Source: Allobosea sp. Root483D1
GTDB lineage: Bacteria > Pseudomonadota > Alphaproteobacteria > Rhizobiales > Beijerinckiaceae
Length of the DNA stretch: 57,841 nt
Direction of reading: 5' to 3'
NCBI RefSeq assembly: GCF_001429505.1
Contig: NZ_LMJW01000006.1
Location: 1-57,841, forward strand
Shown: piece by piece, positions 30,159 through 39,043 of the stretch
Layout: each line of letters begins with the position of its first letter
How positions within the stretch are numbered: the stretch's first letter is position 1
The notes under the pieces: generated by a model
Told to the model about the DNA's origin: nothing
Databases searched by the model: none
What the model saw: the letters and a program-made list of their open reading frames with translations, nothing else
Position numbers and translations under genes: made by a program

Positions 30159-30647
30159 ATGTTCAGGCTGAAGCCCGGTATCAAGAGCGATCCGGTCAAA
30201 CGCTGGAATCTGTCCGAGCGCGTCTTCTTCGCCTGCGGCGCCTGCCACATCCTCGCCTATGCCTTTCTGGAGGCCTATCCGGAGCATGGTTTCCAGGCCG
30301 TCTGGATCAGGCCGGTCGAGGGTTTCACCGGCAACCACGTCTTCGTCAGCGATGGCAAGACGGCCTTCGATTTTCACGGTTATCGCTGCAAGGAGGCCCT
30401 GATCGCGCACCACTGGGCCAAGGGTCGGCTCTGGTGGCCGGGCTGGGACGGGACGCTCGTGCCGCTGCCGCAGGATGTGCTGATCAGCGAGGCGAAATCG
30501 AAGACCTATGACGGCCTCTGGCTGCGCGAGCCCGGCCAGTTCCTGCATGATGCGCTGCCAAGGGCGCGCGCCTTCCTTCGCCGCTTTGCGGCACCGCCGG
30601 ATGCGCGACGCGAACCCCTCTCCCGGATGGGAGAGGGGCAGGGGTGA
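30159..30647 (+). CDS. hypothetical protein with Cys-His-Asp arrangement
   Basis: I do not recognise this family. The 162-residue protein has no signal peptide or membrane segment. It carries C26 and C29 in [17 protein letters not shown]60 in GNHVFVSDG and D71 in AFDFHGY. This spacing resembles papain-like or transglutaminase-like folds (Cys at a helix start, then His and Asp on strands), an inference only. The last ~12 residues and stop codon are encoded by a hairpin repeat at 30611-30650. The gene diverges from hslV. Confidence 0.7.
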   Translation: MFRLKPGIKSDPVKRWNLSERVFFACGACHILAYAFLEAYPEHGFQAVWIRPVEGFTGNHVFVSDGKTAFDFHGYRCKEALIAHHWAKGRLWWPGWDGTLVPLPQDVLISEAKSKTYDGLWLREPGQFLHDALPRARAFLRRFAAPPDARREPLSRMGEGQG

Positions 30648-30650
30648 GGG
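30611..30650. repeat. CCCCTCTCCC hairpin repeat, unit 1
   Basis: CCCCTCTCCC (30615-30624) and GGGAGAGGGG (30629-30638) form a perfect 10-bp hairpin with a GGAT loop, followed by CAGGGGTGAGGG. This sequence type is a common intergenic repeat in GC-rich proteobacteria. It encodes the C-terminal tail of the preceding gene. A second, inverted unit lies 75 bases downstream. Confidence 0.7.
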
Positions 30651-30713
30651 ACCACCGCTGATTATTTGGGCGCAGCGGACTCGTTGAGCCCTCTGCGGAA
30701 AGGGCAGGCCTTC

Positions 30714-30746
30714 ATCCCGCCCCTCTCCCACACGGGAGAAGGGTTC
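30714..30746. repeat. CCCCTCTCCC hairpin repeat, unit 2 (inverted)
   Basis: ATCCCGCCCCTCTCCC followed by ACAC and GGGAGAAGGG forms a hairpin with one mismatch. Read on the other strand it matches the unit at 30611-30650, so the two are inverted copies about 75 bases apart. The 65 bases between contain no evident gene; hisB begins about 95 bases downstream. Confidence 0.65.
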
Positions 30747-30840
30747 CCCGCGCCCTTTGTCACGTTCTGTGCCGAGACGGTTGGCCATCCGGCCGCCCGC
30801 CTGCTAAAGCGGCGACGAACAGAGCAGCAAAGGGTTTCCC

Positions 30841-31428
30841 ATGCGTTCGGGCGAAGTGAAGCGCCGCACCAACGAGACCGATATCGCGGTCAAGCTCGTG
30901 CTCGACGGCACGGGCAAGGCCGAGATTTCGACCGGCGTTGGGTTCTTCGACCATATGCTCGACCTCTTCGCCCGCCATTCGCTGATCGACACCACGGTCA
31001 CGGTGAAGGGCGACACCCATATCGACGACCATCACTCGGTCGAGGATGCCGGCATCGCGCTCGGCGAGGCCCTGAAGCAGGCGCTCGGCGACAAGAAGGG
31101 CATCCGCCGCTATGCCGATGTCCACCTGCCGATGGACGAGACGCTGACCCGCGTCGCGGTCGATGTCTCCGGCCGGCCCTTCCTGGTCTTCCGGACGGAG
31201 TTCAAGGCGCAGAAGATCGGCACCTTCGACACCGAGCTGGTGCGCGAGTTCTTCCAGGCCATCGCCATGAATGCGGGCATCACGCTGCATGTCGAGACGC
31301 TCTATGGCGACAATGCCCACCATATCGCCGAGAGCTGCTTCAAGGGCCTGGCGCGGGCGCTGCGCACGGCAATCGAGGTCGATCCGCGCGAGGGCGGCCG
31401 CGTGCCCTCGACCAAGGGCGCCCTCTAG
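30841..31428 (+). CDS. hisB: imidazoleglycerol-phosphate dehydratase
   Basis: HisB removes water from imidazole glycerol phosphate, the sixth step of histidine synthesis. The Mn-binding motifs [18 protein letters not shown] and [19 protein letters not shown] are intact, and [16 protein letters not shown] precedes them. Length 195 residues, the monofunctional form. The TAG stop codon is the first triplet of a mosaic palindromic repeat. It is the first gene of the his cluster. Confidence 0.97.
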   Translation: MRSGEVKRRTNETDIAVKLVLDGTGKAEISTGVGFFDHMLDLFARHSLIDTTVTVKGDTHIDDHHSVEDAGIALGEALKQALGDKKGIRRYADVHLPMDETLTRVAVDVSGRPFLVFRTEFKAQKIGTFDTELVREFFQAIAMNAGITLHVETLYGDNAHHIAESCFKGLARALRTAIEVDPREGGRVPSTKGAL

Positions 31429-31545
31429 AGCATTGCGCGAAAAAGTGGGAACCGGTTTTTTGCTTGAGCAATGCTCAAAACTTTTGGAATTGATCACGTC
31501 GCATTCGGGTGATTTCCACCCGAATGCGACGTGATCAAAGGGATC
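31426..31545 (+). repeat. mosaic palindromic intergenic repeat, copy 2
   Basis: Module A (31426-31477) keeps the core GCGAAAAAGTGGGAACCGG but its outer arms are GAGCATTGC / GCAATGCTC, different from copy 1 and still complementary. Module B follows after CAAAACTTTTGGAATT: a 45-base element with 20-base perfect arms starting GATCACGTCGCATTC and a 5-base loop. The element runs between the hisB stop, which it supplies, and the DUF2628 start region. The end coordinate is approximate by a few bases. Confidence 0.87.
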
Positions 31546-31551
31546 GCTGCG

Positions 31552-32037
31552 ATGGCGTTCTATCAGGCTTTGATCCCGCCCCCGGGCGCCGGTGGTCTGC
31601 GCGATGAGGTCGAGCAGGCCCGTCTCCTGCCCGAGAGCTTCACCTTTTCGGCCCTGGTCTTCGGCGGCTTCTGGCTGCTGTTCAAGCGGCTCTGGCTCGC
31701 CTTCATCCTCTACGCGCTGGTCTGGGGCGGGCTGATCTACCTTCAGCGCCAGATCGGCTTCTCCTTTCTCGCGGTGATGCTGTCGCATACCGCCCTCGCG
31801 GTCTTCCTCGGCTTCGAGGGCCAGAACCTGATCGCGCGCAAATTGCTGCGGAAGGGCTGGCGGCTCGTCGACGTGGTCGAGGCTCCGGATCTTTCCAGCG
31901 CCGAGCGCCGCTTCTTCGAACGGGCCCTGCCGGCCGGCGCGTCGCCGCGGATGGTCGAGACCGCGCCGGCTCCCGCCCGCTTCGCGCCGAGCTCCGCGCC
32001 GGTGATCGGCCTCTTCCCCGAGGCGAACGGACGATGA
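31552..32037 (+). CDS. DUF2628 membrane protein
   Basis: A 161-residue small inner-membrane protein of unknown function. Three hydrophobic segments are visible ([39 protein letters not shown]), with the DUF2628 pattern [10 protein letters not shown] followed by a cytosolic Pro/Ala-rich tail. I chose ATG 31552 ([10 protein letters not shown]) in preference to an in-frame GTG inside the repeat. The stop overlaps hisH by four bases; this gene is a regular guest of the his cluster in Rhizobiales. Confidence 0.83.
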   Translation: MAFYQALIPPPGAGGLRDEVEQARLLPESFTFSALVFGGFWLLFKRLWLAFILYALVWGGLIYLQRQIGFSFLAVMLSHTALAVFLGFEGQNLIARKLLRKGWRLVDVVEAPDLSSAERRFFERALPAGASPRMVETAPAPARFAPSSAPVIGLFPEANGR

Positions 32038-32690
32038 GCCAGACCGTCGCCATCGTCGACTACGGTTCGGGCAATCTGCACTCGGCCGCCAAGGCCTTCG
32101 AGCGCGCCGCCACCGAGGCCGGCATCGCCGCAACCATCCGCGTCACCAGCGATCCCGCCGAGGTTCGCACCGCCGACCGCATCGTGCTGCCCGGTGTCGG
32201 CGCCTTTGCCGATTGCCGGCGCGGCCTCGATGCCGTCTCCGGCATGGTCGAGGCGCTGGAAGAAACCGTGCAGGGCAAGGGCCGGCCTTTCCTCGGTATC
32301 TGCGTCGGCATGCAGCTGATGGCGAGCCGCGGCCTCGAATATGTCACCACCGATGGCCTCGGCTGGATTGCCGGCGATGTCGCGCTGATCCATCCGCAGG
32401 ACGATGCCTTGAAGATCCCGCATATGGGCTGGAACACGCTGCACCCGCAGGACGAGCACAAACTGCTAGAAGGCATCGAAACCGGTCCGTCCGGCTGGCA
32501 CGCCTATTTTGTGCACTCCTACGCGCTCACCGCCGAAAACCCGCAGGAGGTTCTGGCGCTGACCGATTATGGCGGCCCGGTCACCGCGATCGTGGCCAAG
32601 GGCAACATTGCCGGCACGCAGTTCCACCCCGAGAAGAGCCAGAAGCTCGGCCTCAAGCTGATCGGCAATTTCCTGAGGTGGGCGCCGTGA
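32034..32690 (+). CDS. hisH: imidazole glycerol phosphate synthase subunit HisH
   Basis: HisH is the glutaminase that supplies ammonia to HisF. The class I amidotransferase triad is present: Cys in [11 protein letters not shown] (residue ~90), His and Glu in [26 protein letters not shown] and LPGVGAF are further signatures. Length 218. It overlaps both DUF2628 and hisA by four bases. The partner hisF is not adjacent but 2.7 kb downstream, beyond two inverted genes. Confidence 0.97.
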   Translation: MSQTVAIVDYGSGNLHSAAKAFERAATEAGIAATIRVTSDPAEVRTADRIVLPGVGAFADCRRGLDAVSGMVEALEETVQGKGRPFLGICVGMQLMASRGLEYVTTDGLGWIAGDVALIHPQDDALKIPHMGWNTLHPQDEHKLLEGIETGPSGWHAYFVHSYALTAENPQEVLALTDYGGPVTAIVAKGNIAGTQFHPEKSQKLGLKLIGNFLRWAP

Positions 32691-33415
32691 TCCTCTTCCC
32701 CGCCATCGACCTCAAGGAAGGCCAATGCGTTCGCCTGAAGCAGGGCGATATGGGCCAGGCGACGGTTTTCAACGACGATCCCGCCGCCCAGGCCGCGACC
32801 TTCGAGCGCCAGGGCTTCCAATGGCTGCACGTCGTCGATCTCGACGGCGCCTTCGCCGGCAAGCCGATGAATGCCGCTGCCGTCGAGGCGATCCTGGCGC
32901 GTGTCTCGTTTCCGGTGCAGCTCGGAGGCGGCATCCGCGACCTCAGGACGGTCGAAGGCTGGCTCGCCAAGGGCGTCGCCCGCGTCATCATCGGAACGGC
33001 GGCGGTGCGCGATCCCGGCTTCGTGCGCGAGGCGGCCAAGGCCTTTCCGGGCAAGGTCGCGGTCGGCATCGATGCGCGCGACGGCTTCGTGGCTGTCGAA
33101 GGCTGGGCGGAGACCTCGGCGCTGGCCGCCGACGATCTCGGCCGCCGCTTCGAGGACGCCGGCGTGGCCGCGATCGTCTACACCGACATCGCCCGCGACG
33201 GCATGCTGGAGGGCATCAACTGGGACGGCACGATCGCGCTGGCCCATGCGCTGACGATTCCGGTCATTGCCTCCGGCGGCCTTGCCTCCATGGCCGACAT
33301 CGAGCGGCTCTGTGCGCCCGATGCCGCGATCCTAGAAGGCGCGATCACCGGCCGCGCCCTCTATGACGGCCGGATCGACCCTGCGGCGGCGCTGGCGCGG
33401 CTCGCGGCGGCCTGA
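32687..33415 (+). CDS. hisA: ProFAR isomerase HisA
   Basis: HisA isomerises ProFAR to PRFAR in histidine synthesis. It is a (beta/alpha)8 barrel of 242 residues. Signatures are [49 protein letters not shown] in parts, and [13 protein letters not shown] (the second catalytic Asp). The start is a GTG overlapping the hisH stop (GTGA). It is followed by an inverted carbonic anhydrase gene. Confidence 0.96.
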   Translation: MILFPAIDLKEGQCVRLKQGDMGQATVFNDDPAAQAATFERQGFQWLHVVDLDGAFAGKPMNAAAVEAILARVSFPVQLGGGIRDLRTVEGWLAKGVARVIIGTAAVRDPGFVREAAKAFPGKVAVGIDARDGFVAVEGWAETSALAADDLGRRFEDAGVAAIVYTDIARDGMLEGINWDGTIALAHALTIPVIASGGLASMADIERLCAPDAAILEGAITGRALYDGRIDPAAALARLAAA

Positions 33416-33446
33416 GAAGGCCGCCGGCCGGGGCAGCTCTGGACGC

Positions 33447-34157
33447 TCAAACCAGCTCGACCTTGCCGGTCGCCAGATCGTAGACCCCGCCGACCACGGA
33501 AAGCTGCTTCTGCGCGAGGCGCTGCGACAGGATCGGCGTCGCCTTCTTCAGCTTGGCGACGTTGAGCCTGACATTGGCGATGGTGGCCGCCTTCAACAGA
33601 TCGGCCGCTCCCTCCTTCTGCGCCGCGAGCACGGCCGGCCTGATCGCGTTGATCAGCGAGGGCAGCTGCCCCGGCAGCTTGGTCTTCTCCTTGACGACGT
33701 TGATCGTGGCCGAGACGGCGCCGCAATTGCTGTGGCCGAGCACCAGGATGAACTGCGAGCCCAGCACCTGAGCGCCATATTCGAGGCTCGCCAGCACGTC
33801 GGCATTGACGAAATTGCCGGCGACGCGGGTGACGAAGAGCTGGCCCGGCCCCTGGTCGAAGGCGAGTTCCGGCGCGATTCGTGAATCGGCGCAGCTCAGG
33901 ATCGAGGCGAAGGGTGCCTGCGAGGCGGCTCGCGCCGCCCGCCCGACCGAGAAATCGCGCTCGTTCAGATTGCCCGCGGCATAGCGGGCATTGCCGTCCA
34001 CCAGTCGCTTCAGCGCTTCGTCGGGGCCGACGGCGGCCGTTTGCGCCCGCAGGGGCGCGGGCAGCACGCCGGCCAAAGCGAGGCTGGCGCCGGCTGCAAA
34101 CAGTCCGCGGCGCGAGAGCCCGGTCTTGCCGGTGGCCGAGACACAATAATCGCACAT
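33447..34157 (-). CDS. Tat-exported beta-carbonic anhydrase
   Basis: A periplasmic zinc enzyme interconverting CO2 and bicarbonate. The N-terminus has a twin-arginine signal (LSRRGLFAAGASLALAGVLP, cleavage probably after AQT near residue 40). The zinc ligands C89, H142 and C145 and the Asp-Arg dyad D91/R93 are seen in SCADSR and LGHSNCGAV. Length 236. I chose ATG 34157, with GAGG upstream. It converges on hisA. The start of the preprotein has two extra Cys (C2, C5) before the signal. Confidence 0.9.
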   Translation of the reverse strand: MCDYCVSATGKTGLSRRGLFAAGASLALAGVLPAPLRAQTAAVGPDEALKRLVDGNARYAAGNLNERDFSVGRAARAASQAPFASILSCADSRIAPELAFDQGPGQLFVTRVAGNFVNADVLASLEYGAQVLGSQFILVLGHSNCGAVSATINVVKEKTKLPGQLPSLINAIRPAVLAAQKEGAADLLKAATIANVRLNVAKLKKATPILSQRLAQKQLSVVGGVYDLATGKVELV

Positions 34158-34382
34158 CGTCGCAATCCTCGTATGGGCAGAGCGCGCTCCGACGCAGTCG
34201 GAAACGGCTGCGTCGCATGCTTCGTTGGCGCGGTCGATGCTAGGCTTCCCAAACGGAAGGCGACAGTGCAAATCGTGCAGCGATCGCTCCGGCTGGGACG
34301 AGCGTAAACGACGAGTGAACGGGCCGGTTCGCAATCTTTCGAGAACGCGGCAAAGGTGCCTCCACCCTGCGCGGTGCGAGCC

Positions 34383-35165
34383 TCAGCGCAGATGCTGCTC
34401 GTAATAGCGATGGTACTCGCCGGTCGCCTTGGCGATGTGCAGCCACTGGTCGACGAAGGCCTTGAAGATCACGTCGCCGCGCGGCAGCAGATAGCCGATC
34501 TCGATGAAGGTCAGCGGCTTGTCGGGATTGACCGCGCAGAGGCCCGGCTTGAGCTTCTGCTGCACGGTCGCCTCGATCGCCTCGGTGACGAACACGTCGG
34601 CGCGCCCGGCCAGGATCTCGTCGAAGATGGTGACGTTGTCGCTGTGCAGCGTGATCTTGGCCTGCTTGAAGTTGCTCTTGGCGAAACGCTCATTGGTGCC
34701 GCCGGGATTGGCGATCGCGGTCACGCCCGGCTTGTCGATGTCGGCGACGCTCTGGAATTTGTCCTTGTCGGCGCAGCGCGCCAGCGGGATCTTGCCGGTC
34801 CGCAGCGCCGGATCCGAATAGAAGACGCGCTTCTGCCGTTCCAGCGTCACGCCGATGCCGCCCATGGCGATGTCGCATTTGCCGCCGGTGAAATCGGCCA
34901 TCAGCTCGGCCCATTTCGTCCGCACGAATTTGGGCTCGACGCCGATCGCCTTGGCGAGCGACTTCGCCATCTCGATGTCGATGCCCTCATAGCCGTCGCC
35001 GACGGCGTAGGTGAACGGCTTGTAGTCGCCGGTGGTGCAGATCCGCAGCGTACCGGCGCTCTGGATCGCATCGAGCGCATTTGCGGGCGCCTGCGCCTGG
35101 GCGGCGCCGATGCAGAACAGCCCGGCACAGGCGGCGAACGCGCCGCGCATGATCGTCGACAGCAT
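34383..35165 (-). CDS. periplasmic cyclohexadienyl dehydratase-like (PheC) / solute-binding protein
   Basis: A type-2 periplasmic-binding-fold protein of 260 residues with a signal peptide (MRGAFAACAGLFCIGAAQAQA). The sequence resembles Pseudomonas PheC, which makes phenylalanine precursors from prephenate or arogenate: TTGDYKPFTY, GIDIEMAKSLA, VTAIANPGGTNERFA, DNVTIFDEILAGRAD and TEAIEA (the last holding the Glu I recall as catalytic), then DQWLHIAKATG. No permease or ATPase gene is nearby, which argues against an ABC uptake system. ATG 35165 was chosen for its GAGGG site. Confidence 0.75.
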   Translation of the reverse strand: MLSTIMRGAFAACAGLFCIGAAQAQAPANALDAIQSAGTLRICTTGDYKPFTYAVGDGYEGIDIEMAKSLAKAIGVEPKFVRTKWAELMADFTGGKCDIAMGGIGVTLERQKRVFYSDPALRTGKIPLARCADKDKFQSVADIDKPGVTAIANPGGTNERFAKSNFKQAKITLHSDNVTIFDEILAGRADVFVTEAIEATVQQKLKPGLCAVNPDKPLTFIEIGYLLPRGDVIFKAFVDQWLHIAKATGEYHRYYEQHLR

Positions 35166-35359
35166 GAAAGCCCTCATCCCCTCTCTTATCGTTGCCGCAA
35201 GGAGAGCAGCGCTCAAAGGCAGGTTCAACCGCCATCGGGGCGAGGGCGCCCGTGTCCGGCACGCATTGCTTGCCTACCCGGCGCTGCATTTCCACTTTGC
35301 CGGAACATGCTCTAGGTTGCGCCGCCTTGCGGCCCGGGCCGCTCTCAAGACTTGCGCTG

Positions 35360-36124
35360 ATGACCCTGAAGACCCGCATCATCCCCTGCCTCGACGTCAA
35401 GGACGGCCGTGTCGTCAAGGGCGTGAAATTCGTCGATCTCGTCGATGCCGGCGATCCCGTCGAGGCGGCCAAGGCCTATGACGCCGCCGGGGCCGACGAG
35501 CTCTGCTTCCTCGACATCACGGCGAGCCATGAGGCGCGCGGCACCCTGCTCGATGTCGTCACCCGCACGGCGGAGGCCTGCTTCATGCCGCTGACCGTCG
35601 GCGGCGGTGTGCGCAAGGTCGAGGACATCCGCGCGCTGCTGCTGGCCGGCGCAGACAAGGTCGCGATCAACACCGCGGCGGTGACCAATCGCCCCTTCGT
35701 CAAGGAAGCGGCGGAGAAATTCGGCGACCAGTGCATCGTCGTCGCGATCGACGCCAAGCAGGTCACCCCCGGCCGCTGGGAGATCTTCACCCATGGCGGG
35801 CGCAACGCCACCGGGCTCGACGCGATCGCCTTCGCCCGCGAGGTCGTCTCGCTCGGCGCCGGTGAATTGCTGGTGACCTCGATGGATCGCGACGGCACCA
35901 AGTCGGGCTATGATATCGGCCTGACCCAGCGCATCGCCGATGCGGTCTCCGTGCCGGTGATCGCCTCGGGCGGCGTCGGTGACCTCGACGACCTCGTCGC
36001 CGGCGTGCGCGATGGCCACGCCTCGGCGGTGCTCGCCGCCTCGATCTTCCATTTCGGCACCTACAGCATTCCGCAGGCCAAGGCGCACATGGCCGCCGCC
36101 GGCCTCGCGATGCGGCTGGATTGA
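35360..36124 (+). CDS. hisF: imidazole glycerol phosphate synthase subunit HisF
   Basis: HisF is the cyclase that uses ammonia from HisH to form imidazole glycerol phosphate and AICAR. The N-terminal [20 protein letters not shown] holds the catalytic Asp (D11 in standard numbering). [29 protein letters not shown] and [13 protein letters not shown] (second Asp) follow. Length 254. The start is ATG 35360; longer frames read into the divergent promoter region. It needs its own promoter, since the genes upstream are inverted. Confidence 0.97.
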   Translation: MTLKTRIIPCLDVKDGRVVKGVKFVDLVDAGDPVEAAKAYDAAGADELCFLDITASHEARGTLLDVVTRTAEACFMPLTVGGGVRKVEDIRALLLAGADKVAINTAAVTNRPFVKEAAEKFGDQCIVVAIDAKQVTPGRWEIFTHGGRNATGLDAIAFAREVVSLGAGELLVTSMDRDGTKSGYDIGLTQRIADAVSVPVIASGGVGDLDDLVAGVRDGHASAVLAASIFHFGTYSIPQAKAHMAAAGLAMRLD

Positions 36125-36129
36125 CGAAG

Positions 36130-36450
36130 ATGACCGCTTTCACCCTCGCCGATCTCGAACGCATCGTCGCCGAGCGGGCGAGCGCTTCGCCGGAAGAATC
36201 CTGGACGGCGAAGCTCCTCGCCGCCGGCCCCGAGCGCGCCGCCAAGAAGTTCGGCGAGGAGGCGGTCGAGGCCGTGATCGCCGCCGTGAAGGGTGATCGC
36301 GACGAGCTGATCGCCGAGAGCGCCGATGTGCTCTATCATCTTTTGGTCGTGCTGAAGTCCCGCGATGTTGCATTGCGGGACGTCTTGAGCCAGCTTGAGG
36401 CCCGTACCGCGCGCTCCGGCCTGGCCGAGAAGGCGGCGCGGCCCCGCTAG
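36130..36450 (+). CDS. hisE: phosphoribosyl-ATP pyrophosphatase
   Basis: HisE hydrolyses phosphoribosyl-ATP, the second step of histidine synthesis. The 106-residue protein matches the single-domain form: [28 protein letters not shown], then [35 protein letters not shown], with the acidic Mg-binding helices. ATG 36130, five bases after the hisF stop, was preferred over a TTG overlapping it. Confidence 0.95.
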   Translation: MTAFTLADLERIVAERASASPEESWTAKLLAAGPERAAKKFGEEAVEAVIAAVKGDRDELIAESADVLYHLLVVLKSRDVALRDVLSQLEARTARSGLAEKAARPR

Positions 36451-36503
36451 AAGTCGAGGCGAGTGTCGCGTTGAACCTCGAAGCCTGGAAGACGGGGGGC
36501 ATC

Positions 36504-37478
36504 ATGGACCAGCGTCCGATTGCGGCGCCATCCGCCCCCGATCTGGTCTCGCCCTATCGCACGTTCTCGCGTGACGAGTGGGCGCATCTGCGCGCCGATG
36601 CGCCGCTGACGCTCTCGGTCGACGACCTCACCAAGCTGCAATCGATCAACGACCCGATCTCGCTCGACGAGATCGTCGCGATCTATCTGCCGCTCTCGCG
36701 CCTGCTCTCGCTCTACGTCGCCGCGACGCAGGGGCTGTTCAAGGCGACGCAGCGCTTCCTGATGGCCGAGGCCGAGGTCAAGGTCCCCTATGTCATCGGC
36801 GTCGCCGGCTCGGTCGCTGTCGGCAAGTCGACCACGGCGCGCGTGCTGAAGGCGCTGCTCTCGCGCTGGCCCAACACGCCGAAGGTCGAGCTCGTCACCA
36901 CCGACGGCTTCCTCCTGCCCAATGCCGAGCTCGAGCGCCGCGGCCTGATGCAGCGCAAGGGCTTCCCCGAGAGCTATGACAGCGCTGCGATCCTGCGTTT
37001 CCTCTCCGAGGTGAAGGCCGGCAAGCGCGCCGTCAGCGCGCCCGTCTATTCGCATCTGGTCTATGACGTGGTGCCGGGCGAGCAGGTCACGGTCGAGCGG
37101 CCGGACATCCTGATCCTCGAAGGGCTGAACGTGCTGCAGGCGAGCCGCCTGCCCAGGGACGGCACCATCATCCCCTTCGTCTCCGACTTCTTCGACTTTT
37201 CGGTCTATCTCGACGCCGACGAGAACGATCTGCACCGCTGGTACGTCAACCGCTTCATGACCCTGCGCCAGACCGCCTTCCGCGACCCGCGCTCCTTCTT
37301 CCGCAAATATGCGGAGATCGGCGAGGAGGAGGCGCTCTCGATCGCCGAGAACCTCTGGACCGGGATCAACCTGCCGAACCTGCGCGAGAACATCGTGCCG
37401 ACCCGCCAGCGCGCCGGCCTGATCCTGACCAAGGGCGCCAGCCACCGCATCCAGCAGGTCTCGCTCCGGCGGTTGTAG
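36504..37478 (+). CDS. coaA: pantothenate kinase, type I
   Basis: CoaA phosphorylates pantothenate, the first step of CoA synthesis. The Walker A motif [17 protein letters not shown] lies at about residue 99. [46 protein letters not shown] and [10 protein letters not shown] are typical of the prokaryotic type I enzyme. Length 324. ATG 36504 follows a GGGGGG stretch. The hisE-coaA adjacency is common in Rhizobiales. Confidence 0.96.
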   Translation: MDQRPIAAPSAPDLVSPYRTFSRDEWAHLRADAPLTLSVDDLTKLQSINDPISLDEIVAIYLPLSRLLSLYVAATQGLFKATQRFLMAEAEVKVPYVIGVAGSVAVGKSTTARVLKALLSRWPNTPKVELVTTDGFLLPNAELERRGLMQRKGFPESYDSAAILRFLSEVKAGKRAVSAPVYSHLVYDVVPGEQVTVERPDILILEGLNVLQASRLPRDGTIIPFVSDFFDFSVYLDADENDLHRWYVNRFMTLRQTAFRDPRSFFRKYAEIGEEEALSIAENLWTGINLPNLRENIVPTRQRAGLILTKGASHRIQQVSLRRL

Positions 37479-37511
37479 CGCGGCCTGAAACCGCCGGGTC
37501 TGAAAACCGCC

Positions 37512-38039
37512 ATGACGACCTATGTCGCTCTCCTGCACTCGATCGTGCTCGGCCCTGGCAGGCGCGTGGTGATGGCGGATCTGAAGGCCATGGCGACAAA
37601 GCTCGGCTTTCGCGATCCGCGCACCTGGGTCGCCACCGGCAATCTCATCTTCGAGGCGGATGATGAGCCCCTCGCCGTGGTCGAGAGCCAGTTGGAAGCG
37701 GCCTTCAGCACGTGTTTCGGCAAGCATGTCGATATCATCCTGCGCAAGGCCGAGGGCTGGCGACGGCTCGCCGCCCAAAACCCTTTCTCCGAAAGGAACG
37801 GCACAGATATCGGCATCCGCATCATGCGAAAGCCGCTCGGGGCGGACGCCTTGTCCATGCTCGGCGGGATCGCTACGCCCGGCATCGCGCTCGCCCTCGC
37901 TGACGGCGATCTGTGGATCGATTTCGGCGGCAAGCCGGAGGAGACGAAGCTTCTCTCGCACCTCACGACCAAGAAACTCGGCATCGGCACATTGCGCAAC
38001 GCCAACACCGTCAAGGCGCTCGCCGCGATGCTGGACTGA
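37512..38039 (+). CDS. DUF1697 domain protein
   Basis: A 175-residue cytoplasmic protein of unknown function. The DUF1697 pattern is visible: YVALLHSIVLGPGRRVVMADLKAMATKLGF, then TWVATGNLIFEAD and FGKHVDIILRKAEGW. The usual opening is LLRGINVGG; here the Gly-Asn stretch is altered (LLHSIVLGPG). It overlaps the next gene by one base (TGATG). Confidence 0.82.
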   Translation: MTTYVALLHSIVLGPGRRVVMADLKAMATKLGFRDPRTWVATGNLIFEADDEPLAVVESQLEAAFSTCFGKHVDIILRKAEGWRRLAAQNPFSERNGTDIGIRIMRKPLGADALSMLGGIATPGIALALADGDLWIDFGGKPEETKLLSHLTTKKLGIGTLRNANTVKALAAMLD

Positions 38040-38488
38040 TGCCGCTTGATCTTTCTGCCCTCGGCCTGATGGCCGGCGCCGCCTTCGTCGCCGCGACGCT
38101 GCTGCCTGCCCAGTCGGAGGTCGTCTTCGTTGGGCTGCTGGCGGCGAAAACCGTCGATCCGACGCTCCTCTTCATCGTCGCCTCGCTCGCCAACACGGCG
38201 GGCTCGGTCGTCAACTGGTGGCTCGGCCGGCTGATCGCGACTGATGGGGTCGAGCGATTGCCGGCACGGCTGAGGCCCGATCCCGCCCGCTTCGCCAAGG
38301 CGCAGGGCTGGTTCGCCCGTTTCGGCTGGCCCTCGCTGCTCTTCGCCTGGCTGCCGATCGGCGGCGATCCGCTGACCTTCGTCGCGGGCTCGCTGAACTA
38401 TCCGCTCATACGCTTCATCGCGCTGGTGTTCATCGGCAAGGCGGCACGCTATGCCTTGCTCTGGGCGGGCTGGGCGGCCGCTGCATAA
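38039..38488 (+). CDS. YqaA-family VTT-type membrane protein
   Basis: A small inner-membrane protein of 149 residues related to E. coli YqaA and the DedA/SNARE-associated superfamily. Four hydrophobic stretches are visible. The motif ANTAGSVVNWWLGRLI and the later WFARFGWPSLLFAWLPIGGDPLTFVAGSL are family hallmarks (the GDP loop). The transport role is unknown. Translationally coupled to DUF1697. Confidence 0.87.
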   Translation: MPLDLSALGLMAGAAFVAATLLPAQSEVVFVGLLAAKTVDPTLLFIVASLANTAGSVVNWWLGRLIATDGVERLPARLRPDPARFAKAQGWFARFGWPSLLFAWLPIGGDPLTFVAGSLNYPLIRFIALVFIGKAARYALLWAGWAAAA

Positions 38489-38549
38489 GCATTTGCGCGT
38501 ATTCCGGTCTCGGGCTACCAGCGAGGCCCCTTCTGATGGAGACCAGATC

Positions 38550-38900
38550 ATGAGCATCAAGCGCATCGCCCCCGGCCCGCGCATGTCGAAGGCCGTCGTG
38601 CATGGCAACACGGTCTATCTCGCCGGTCAGGTTGCCGACAAGGCGGCCGGCAAGAGCGTCGGCGACCAGACCAAGGACATCCTCTCGATCATCGACGGGC
38701 TCCTCGCCGAGGCCGGCACCGACAAGTCGAAGCTGCTGATGGTCAATATCTGGCTCTCGGACATGTCGACCTTCGCCGAGATGAACGCTGTCTGGGACGG
38801 CTGGGTCTCGGCCGGCAACACGCCGGGCCGCGCCACCGTCGAGGCCAAGCTCGCCGGCCCGCAATACACCGTCGAGATCGCGGTCATCGCCGCGATCTGA
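38550..38900 (+). CDS. RidA/YjgF-family protein
   Basis: A RidA-superfamily protein of 116 residues, a group that includes enamine/imine deaminases. It shows RMSKAVVHGNTVYLAGQVAD, KDILSIIDGLLAEAGTDKSK and MNAVWDGWVSAGNTPGRATVEAKLAGPQYTVEIAV in parts. The Arg that binds the substrate carboxylate in canonical RidA is probably the R in PGRATVEA. The start is ATG 38550 with GGAG upstream. A mosaic repeat follows. Confidence 0.88.
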   Translation: MSIKRIAPGPRMSKAVVHGNTVYLAGQVADKAAGKSVGDQTKDILSIIDGLLAEAGTDKSKLLMVNIWLSDMSTFAEMNAVWDGWVSAGNTPGRATVEAKLAGPQYTVEIAVIAAI

Positions 38901-38912
38901 TCGCGCTCGCAC

Positions 38913-39030
38913 TAGAGCAGGATGCGAAAAAGTGGGAACCGGTTTTTCGCAAGAATCCTGCTCTAGACTCTCTGAATCGATCACGTTTTATGATTTTGAA
39001 TCGATAAGATCCAAAATCATCATGATCTAG
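38913..39030 (+). repeat. mosaic palindromic intergenic repeat, copy 3
   Basis: Module A (38913-38965) begins and ends with TAGAGCAGGA and TCCTGCTCTA around the core GCGAAAAAGTGGGAACCGG, nearly the same as copy 1. Module B (about 38979-39027) has the same GATCACG boundary but a degenerate A/T-rich stem with mismatches. It fills the space between RidA and the TPR gene. Confidence 0.86.
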
Positions 39031-39043
39031 GGCGGCGGGAAAC

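Noticed and set aside
30611..30746. Small mobile element bounded by inverted repeats
   Set aside because: The two hairpin units are inverted copies, but the 65 bases between hold no gene and there are no evident target-site duplications, so they look like independent intergenic repeats.
34383..35165. ABC transporter operon around the solute-binding-like protein
   Set aside because: No permease or ATPase gene lies within several kilobases on either side, and the sequence fits PheC better than an amino-acid-binding component.
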